Shown here: positions 60,135 to 64,000 of the stretch, piece by piece
Layout of the letters: every line of letters begins with the position of its first letter
How positions within the stretch are numbered: position 1 is the first letter of the stretch
The notes under the pieces: model-generated
The model's database searches: none
What the model was told of the DNA's origin: nothing
What the model saw: the letters and a program-made list of their open reading frames with translations, nothing else
NCBI GenBank assembly: GCA_963693315.1
Contig: OY856186.1
Span: 74,687,475-74,751,474 of the forward strand
Source of the DNA: Diogma glabrata
Taxonomy: Eukaryota > Arthropoda > Insecta > Diptera > Cylindrotomidae
Reading direction: 5' to 3'
DNA length: 64,000 bases
Position numbers and translations under genes: made by a program

Positions 60135-60405
60135 TTTTCCACTTTTTTTCAATTATGTGCCAAATTAACTCACTTTCGTGCAACATTTTTTACGAAGAAT
60201 TTTTGTGGATAATTAACTGACTCTGAATGGCGGGCCACTGCTTCTTTTTAAGATTGCAATTTATTTGGATTAAATTTCAAAATAAAGTTATAGGTATTTT
60301 GTGTACAATCTCAACGTCACCCGGAATTGAGCGCTTCTTCTCTAAAATTTTCTTGGTACATACGAAACTCCAAAACCAATTGGGTACGGAAAAGGCCGAG
60401 CAACT
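60135..60405 (+). repeat. Inverted repeat, right arm
   Basis: Partner of 57665-57958, with the same frame in the plus direction and scattered substitutions. About 2.2 kb separates the arms, holding array A and the unique insert. Confidence 0.82.
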
Positions 60406-60439
60406 CGTTTTTATTAATCAACCGATGAAATACTTATGA

Positions 60440-61114
60440 AATACTTATGAAACAGACAATGACGACAGTAAGTTTTGAGTATTTTTATATGCAAATATAT
60501 ATTTTAAATTGAAATAAAAATGTATTGCTTTCAAATTTAAAATCTTGTTGTTTTTAAGAGATCTTTGATTGAAGGTATGTTGTTACACTTTACCAACCAA
60601 TATTCTTATAAGAATTATATCAATATGGTAAACCGTAATTTACAATCGCTAGAAGCTCAATTTCTTTATTTAATCAAATTGTTTACCTGATTTCCATAAT
60701 CTTTTTAAGTTGAGATAGGTGGGTTGTAGGTGCATCAGAACAACTATTTGAGTAGCTACTTAGAATATTCAACAATTTTAGAGAATCTTAAAAGTGATTC
60801 TTAAGAAGAGCCACAAAATCTTGAGAATGTTTCCCAATATTTTGCGAATTTTCAAAGAATGTTGAACTAAATGTTGAACTAAATGTTGAATGTTGAACTA
60901 AAAAAATGAAAAAATTTTTATAATAAATCCCGCCAGTAAATGTATTAAACCAAAGTAAATGTAAATAAAATTTTTGAATAATGAACTGTTAAGTAAAGTG
61001 AAGTTATTAGATGGAAATATTATTTAATTAATTAGTTAATGAAAATAAACTCAAGAAATTTCAAGAAAATTTCTAAGAAATCTTAATTTCAGTTAAAAAG
61101 TGTAAGTAAACAAA
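60440..61114. other. AT-rich spacer
   Basis: Short AAATGTTGAACT repeats near 60870-60900. No gene recognised. Confidence 0.5.
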
Positions 61115-62389
61115 TAAAAAAAAAAGTCGGACAAGTGATAGTAAATGTCAATCACATCTATATTGATCAAAAATGTTACTTGAGGTTAAGTCTTATCCAT
61201 AGCTGTTTATGTTAACTAAAGAAAGATTTAACCTGTATTTTAATGGTTTAAATTGGGAATATTTGTCCTATAAATCAGGGTCAAAATAAAGGGTGGTATA
61301 CATACACTTCAAATAGCAGTTTTTTAGCAATGACTAAAAAACTGTGCATCACAAAATTCTAAAAAGTATTGAAATGTTTCTTAAATTAAGTGCTCTTTTA
61401 AATGACACCCCACTCGTTTGGGTTCAACAAATTTTTTTTTACTCTTCCCACACCCATCTCCTAAACACACAGATATATAATTATTTGAGAGCTTGCTATA
61501 ATAGTCATTTAAAGTATACCAAACTTTCTGTTTCTATGCATTTTTCCAAACGTTTCTGTCAATTAGTGTCAAAACGTAGGGGGAGCACGGTTTGAATGTT
61601 TTACTTTTTTGACAATAATTCGAAAACTGTGACCAGTGAAATTCTAAAATAAAGTGCGTTATTTCTTAAATTAGGTGTTCTTTCAAATGATGCCCCACTC
61701 GCTTGGGTCAAAAAAGGTTTTTTTACGCTCCTTACACCCATCCCCTTAACACACAAAAATATAATTATTTGAGACCTCGCTATAATTTTCGTTCAAAATA
61801 TAGCGAACTTCCTGTCTTTATGAATTTTTTCAATTTTTTCTGTCTATCAGTGTCGAAACGTAGGGGAGGGGACGGTTTGGAATTTGCACAATTTTTAAAA
61901 TTACTCAAAAACTGTGCACCGCATAATTCTAAAAAAATAGCAGAGTTTCTGAAATTTGGTGTTCTTTCAGTTCTGAATATCTGCCACTTTTCTTTATTTT
62001 TCATTAAAAACCTACTCATTTTTCTATCATTCCAAATATATTTCAAGATTTTCGATGAAGTAGGGTCGGAGTTAATCGGGGCAATAAAACATCGAGAAAA
62101 CGTCATATTTTCCAATTATACAAAAAATGGTGAGGTGTAAAATTCCAAAATACATTTTTAAATAATACTGAAATGAAGCCCTTTCATATGGTATCCTACT
62201 CGTCCCGATAAAAAATGCATGTTTTCAAAGGATTTTCATCGTACCTCTTTAAAACAAACGAACACAACTTTATTTATTTTTTAACTCGCCATCTTGTGTG
62301 GATAGGTTAGTTTTATAAGCACCTCAAATTTTAAGTTCATCGGATTAATGGTTCACGAGATAATCAAAATAATGTGAAAAACACGTTGT
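61115..62389 (+). repeat. Tandem ~285-bp repeat element, copy B (left part)
   Basis: It starts AAAAAGTCGGACAAGTG and has the same lead-in as copy A (ATTGATCAAAAATG, CTTATCCATAGCTG). Two and a part units follow, with CAAATGA and ACACACA markers near 61385, 61460, 61680 and 61749. A diverged tail comes next (TTCATCGGATTAATGGTTCA). It is interrupted by the hAT element and resumes at 63615. Confidence 0.85.
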
Positions 62390-62397
62390 ACTCTGAC
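62390..62397. repeat. hAT target-site duplication, left (ACTCTGAC)
   Basis: Exact 8-bp match with 63607-63614, the size expected for hAT insertion. Confidence 0.95.
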
Positions 62398-62732
62398 TAG
62401 GGTTTCTAAATATCCGACCTATTTGATTATCCGGATATCGAATACATAAACAATAAATTATCCGGATAATCCGGATATCCGGATAATTAAACAATAAATT
62501 AAACATGTTTTTTACTTTGCGGCATTTAAATCATTTATGTATATTTTTAATGTATCTATATTAACTAATTTTTATACATAGTTACAAAATACCAAAACTA
62601 GTAACAAATCATAAATAATAATAATAAAAAAAATAAAATTATTGTTAAATTTAATTAAATTAATGAAGTTGTTGATGCATTTATAAAAATGCGTATTTTA
62701 GAAAAATTATTGCATTAATTAATTAATTATTA

Positions 62733-62823
62733 CAATGTCTCGAAATTGAGTCGAGTTCTAATTTTTGTCCTGGTAAGACCAGCAATTGAAAATACCGGCT
62801 CCGGTGCAGTCGATGTAGGTTTT
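62733..62823 (-). pseudogene. hAT transposase C-terminal dimerisation relic
   Basis: On the minus strand the frame reads KPTSTAPEPVFSIAGL followed by RTKIRTRLNFETL. This is the hAT C-terminal signature, usually S--SER-FS-AG---T--R--L. Only about 30 codons survive. Upstream traces such as AAVLLNYDSGE (about 63050-63080) may belong to the same gene, in which case the element is an internally deleted derivative of a full hAT. Confidence 0.85.
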
Positions 62824-63081
62824 ATTGGTAATAATGCAATATAGAATATTTAAATTGCCCGTCCGTCTTTTATAATTATTTAAATAAATTAAATCTTTTT
62901 TCAGCAGTATGGAACTTTCTTCATTCTGCTTATCAACATGAGTAATTAAAGCAATAGCATTCTCAAGTACTTTCTGCAGTCACGATTTCTTATACAAACT
63001 TCACTACTTAGACTTTCTGCATCTTTACTTTCAGTAGTAATTTCATTAGTGATTTCCCCAGAGTCATAATTTAGAAGTACA

Positions 63082-63189
63082 GCAGCCAAATTCTGTAATA
63101 GTGAAGCGGTGAAGTGATAAGTTTTTTAATGAAAAGAAACGAAGAAATTTTTATCACTTCACCGCTTCACAGTTACAGAATTTGGCTGC
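63082..63189. repeat. Hairpin-forming inverted repeat inside hAT element
   Basis: GCAGCCAAATTCTGTAA and GTGAAGCGGTGAAGTGATAA at 63082-63120 are answered by their reverse complement at 63151-63189. The loop is about 30 bases. Arms of 39 bp are nearly perfect (one changed position near the middle). Confidence 0.92.
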
Positions 63190-63606
63190 ATCTCTCACAA
63201 ACTTTAAAAAAATAGCCAATACTTCAGATTTTATTGATAGGGCCACAAGTTTATAAAACATTAATTTTTTTAAATTAATATAGCATTAAATAAATATTAG
63301 TAAAATATATTTACACTGCAGATCCACGAAGTGTTTCATAAAATATCCAATGATTAAAGTTTTCAAAACATTAAAGTTGTAAATAAATTTTTACAACTTA
63401 TAGTCACTTCACTGCACTAACAAACTTTGCAACGCAAGTTAATATTTATTTGAACTTTTCAACGCAATTTGATTATTTTTTTTACAAAATAAACGGTTTT
63501 TTAATATTCGGATAATTGCAAAAAAGTATCCGGATAGTCAAATAGTCAAAATATAGTCGAATAATCCGGATAATTCGATATCCGGATATCCGGATTAGAA
63601 ACCCTA

Positions 63607-63614
63607 ACTCTGAC
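63607..63614. repeat. hAT target-site duplication, right (ACTCTGAC)
   Basis: Exact partner of 62390-62397. Confidence 0.95.
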
Positions 63615-63650
63615 CAATCGTGTTGCGTATAAAAAACGGAACCCTAAACC
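63615..63650 (+). repeat. Tandem repeat element, copy B (right end)
   Basis: CAATCGTGTTGCGTA followed by AAAAAACGGAACCCTAAA. The ACGGAACCCT end is how I recall this dispersed insect repeat finishing, so the hAT element landed about 40 bp from its border. Confidence 0.6.
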
Positions 63651-63952
63651 AAAATAAACGAAACGAAAAAATATATTTTATGTTTGTATGGCTTTGTGGG
63701 GTAGGTTAATTAGGTAGGTGGTATGTAAGTAAATTTAAACAAATTAGGCTTTGATATTTATTAGAACGAGAACACGATTGAATGACGCATGTGGTCCTTT
63801 TTTTTCTTTTCTTTTTTTAGTTTCGTTTGTTTACTTTTCCCATTATCTAAATTTATTTCCATTGATTGTTGCGGTCTCCCAAATCCTACTCTCAACCATG
63901 AGCTCTTGCCGGTAAATTAACGGAGAGAAACGGAAACTCAAATATATGCAAT
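63651..63952. other. Unique sequence
   Basis: AT-rich with a T-run near 63800. No gene recognised. Confidence 0.5.
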
Positions 63953-64000
63953 TAGGGCTTCCAAAAATACCGTTTTTGTTAATACCGGTATTACCGATCT
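63953..64000 (+). mobile_element. Possible start of another hAT-like element (truncated by window)
   Basis: TAGGGCTTCCAAAAATACCG followed by TACCGGTATTACCG. It has the TAGGG start and subterminal palindromes, in the style of the element at 62398. Only 48 bp are in the window, so the family cannot be verified. Confidence 0.35.

Larger units (their letters stand above)
62398..63606 (-). mobile_element. Non-autonomous hAT DNA transposon, 1209 bp
   Basis: The terminal inverted repeats are TAGGGTTTCTAA and TTAGAAACCCTA. Subterminal copies of TATCCGGAT and ATTATCCGG crowd both ends and are likely transposase-binding sites (inference). Exact 8-bp target duplications flank it. A relic of the transposase C-terminus lies inside on the minus strand. 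Removing the element and one duplication rejoins the host repeat. Confidence 0.96.

Overview
This is an AT-rich, gene-poor piece of a eukaryotic nuclear genome. I judge it to be an insect, or at least an arthropod. The basis is the mix of Ty3/Gypsy LTR elements, a Jockey/CR1-type LINE, hAT relics, tRNA-derived SINEs and many degenerate satellites, plus dispersed repeats that start AAAGTCGGACAAGTG and end ACGGAACCCT, which I recall as common in insect genomes. I recognise no host protein-coding gene, rRNA or functional tRNA. Almost every open frame is either transposon-derived, a by-product of a tandem repeat, or a chance frame in AT-rich DNA.

Layout. 1-3117: a GATACCA heptamer array with higher-order structure, carrying five copies of a rigid 115-bp cassette. 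5173-7950: a near-perfect palindrome of 2.8 kb whose arms each carry an ORF with the motif HGKGPCDGIGG. 10803-10948 and 52213-52356: two copies of a tRNA-derived SINE. 11580-12690: a degenerate tandem repeat. 15663-25084: a complete, very young Gypsy retrotransposon on the minus strand, with 1120-bp LTRs, one 1406-aa Gag-Pol ORF and a 5-bp target duplication. 25853-27931: a 5'-truncated LINE. 29780-30270: a decayed LINE tail.

30640-33165: three consecutive tandem-repeat families, one with a two-monomer higher-order unit. 37950-41520: a five-copy degenerate repeat. 43905-44500: a tandem duplication. 44997-45087: an (AT)n tract. 47450-48140: a decayed Gypsy fragment. 48695-50880: a ~135-bp satellite interrupted by a 1351-bp terminal-inverted-repeat element flanked by TTA. 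50930-51935: a ~60-bp minisatellite plus a unique tail, with a second inverted copy at 25255-25600. 54240-57660: two Gypsy halves in opposite orientation that together make one pol, broken next to the RT catalytic motif. 57955-62389: two copies of a ~285-bp tandem-repeat element. The second is interrupted by a 1209-bp hAT element with an exact 8-bp target duplication and a relic of the hAT dimerisation domain. The last 48 bp may begin another hAT-like element.

The genes do not work together as a pathway. The window is a record of nested insertion, tandem expansion and rearrangement. The two best candidates for something undescribed are the palindromic HGKGPCDGIGG element and the heptamer array with its conserved cassette.
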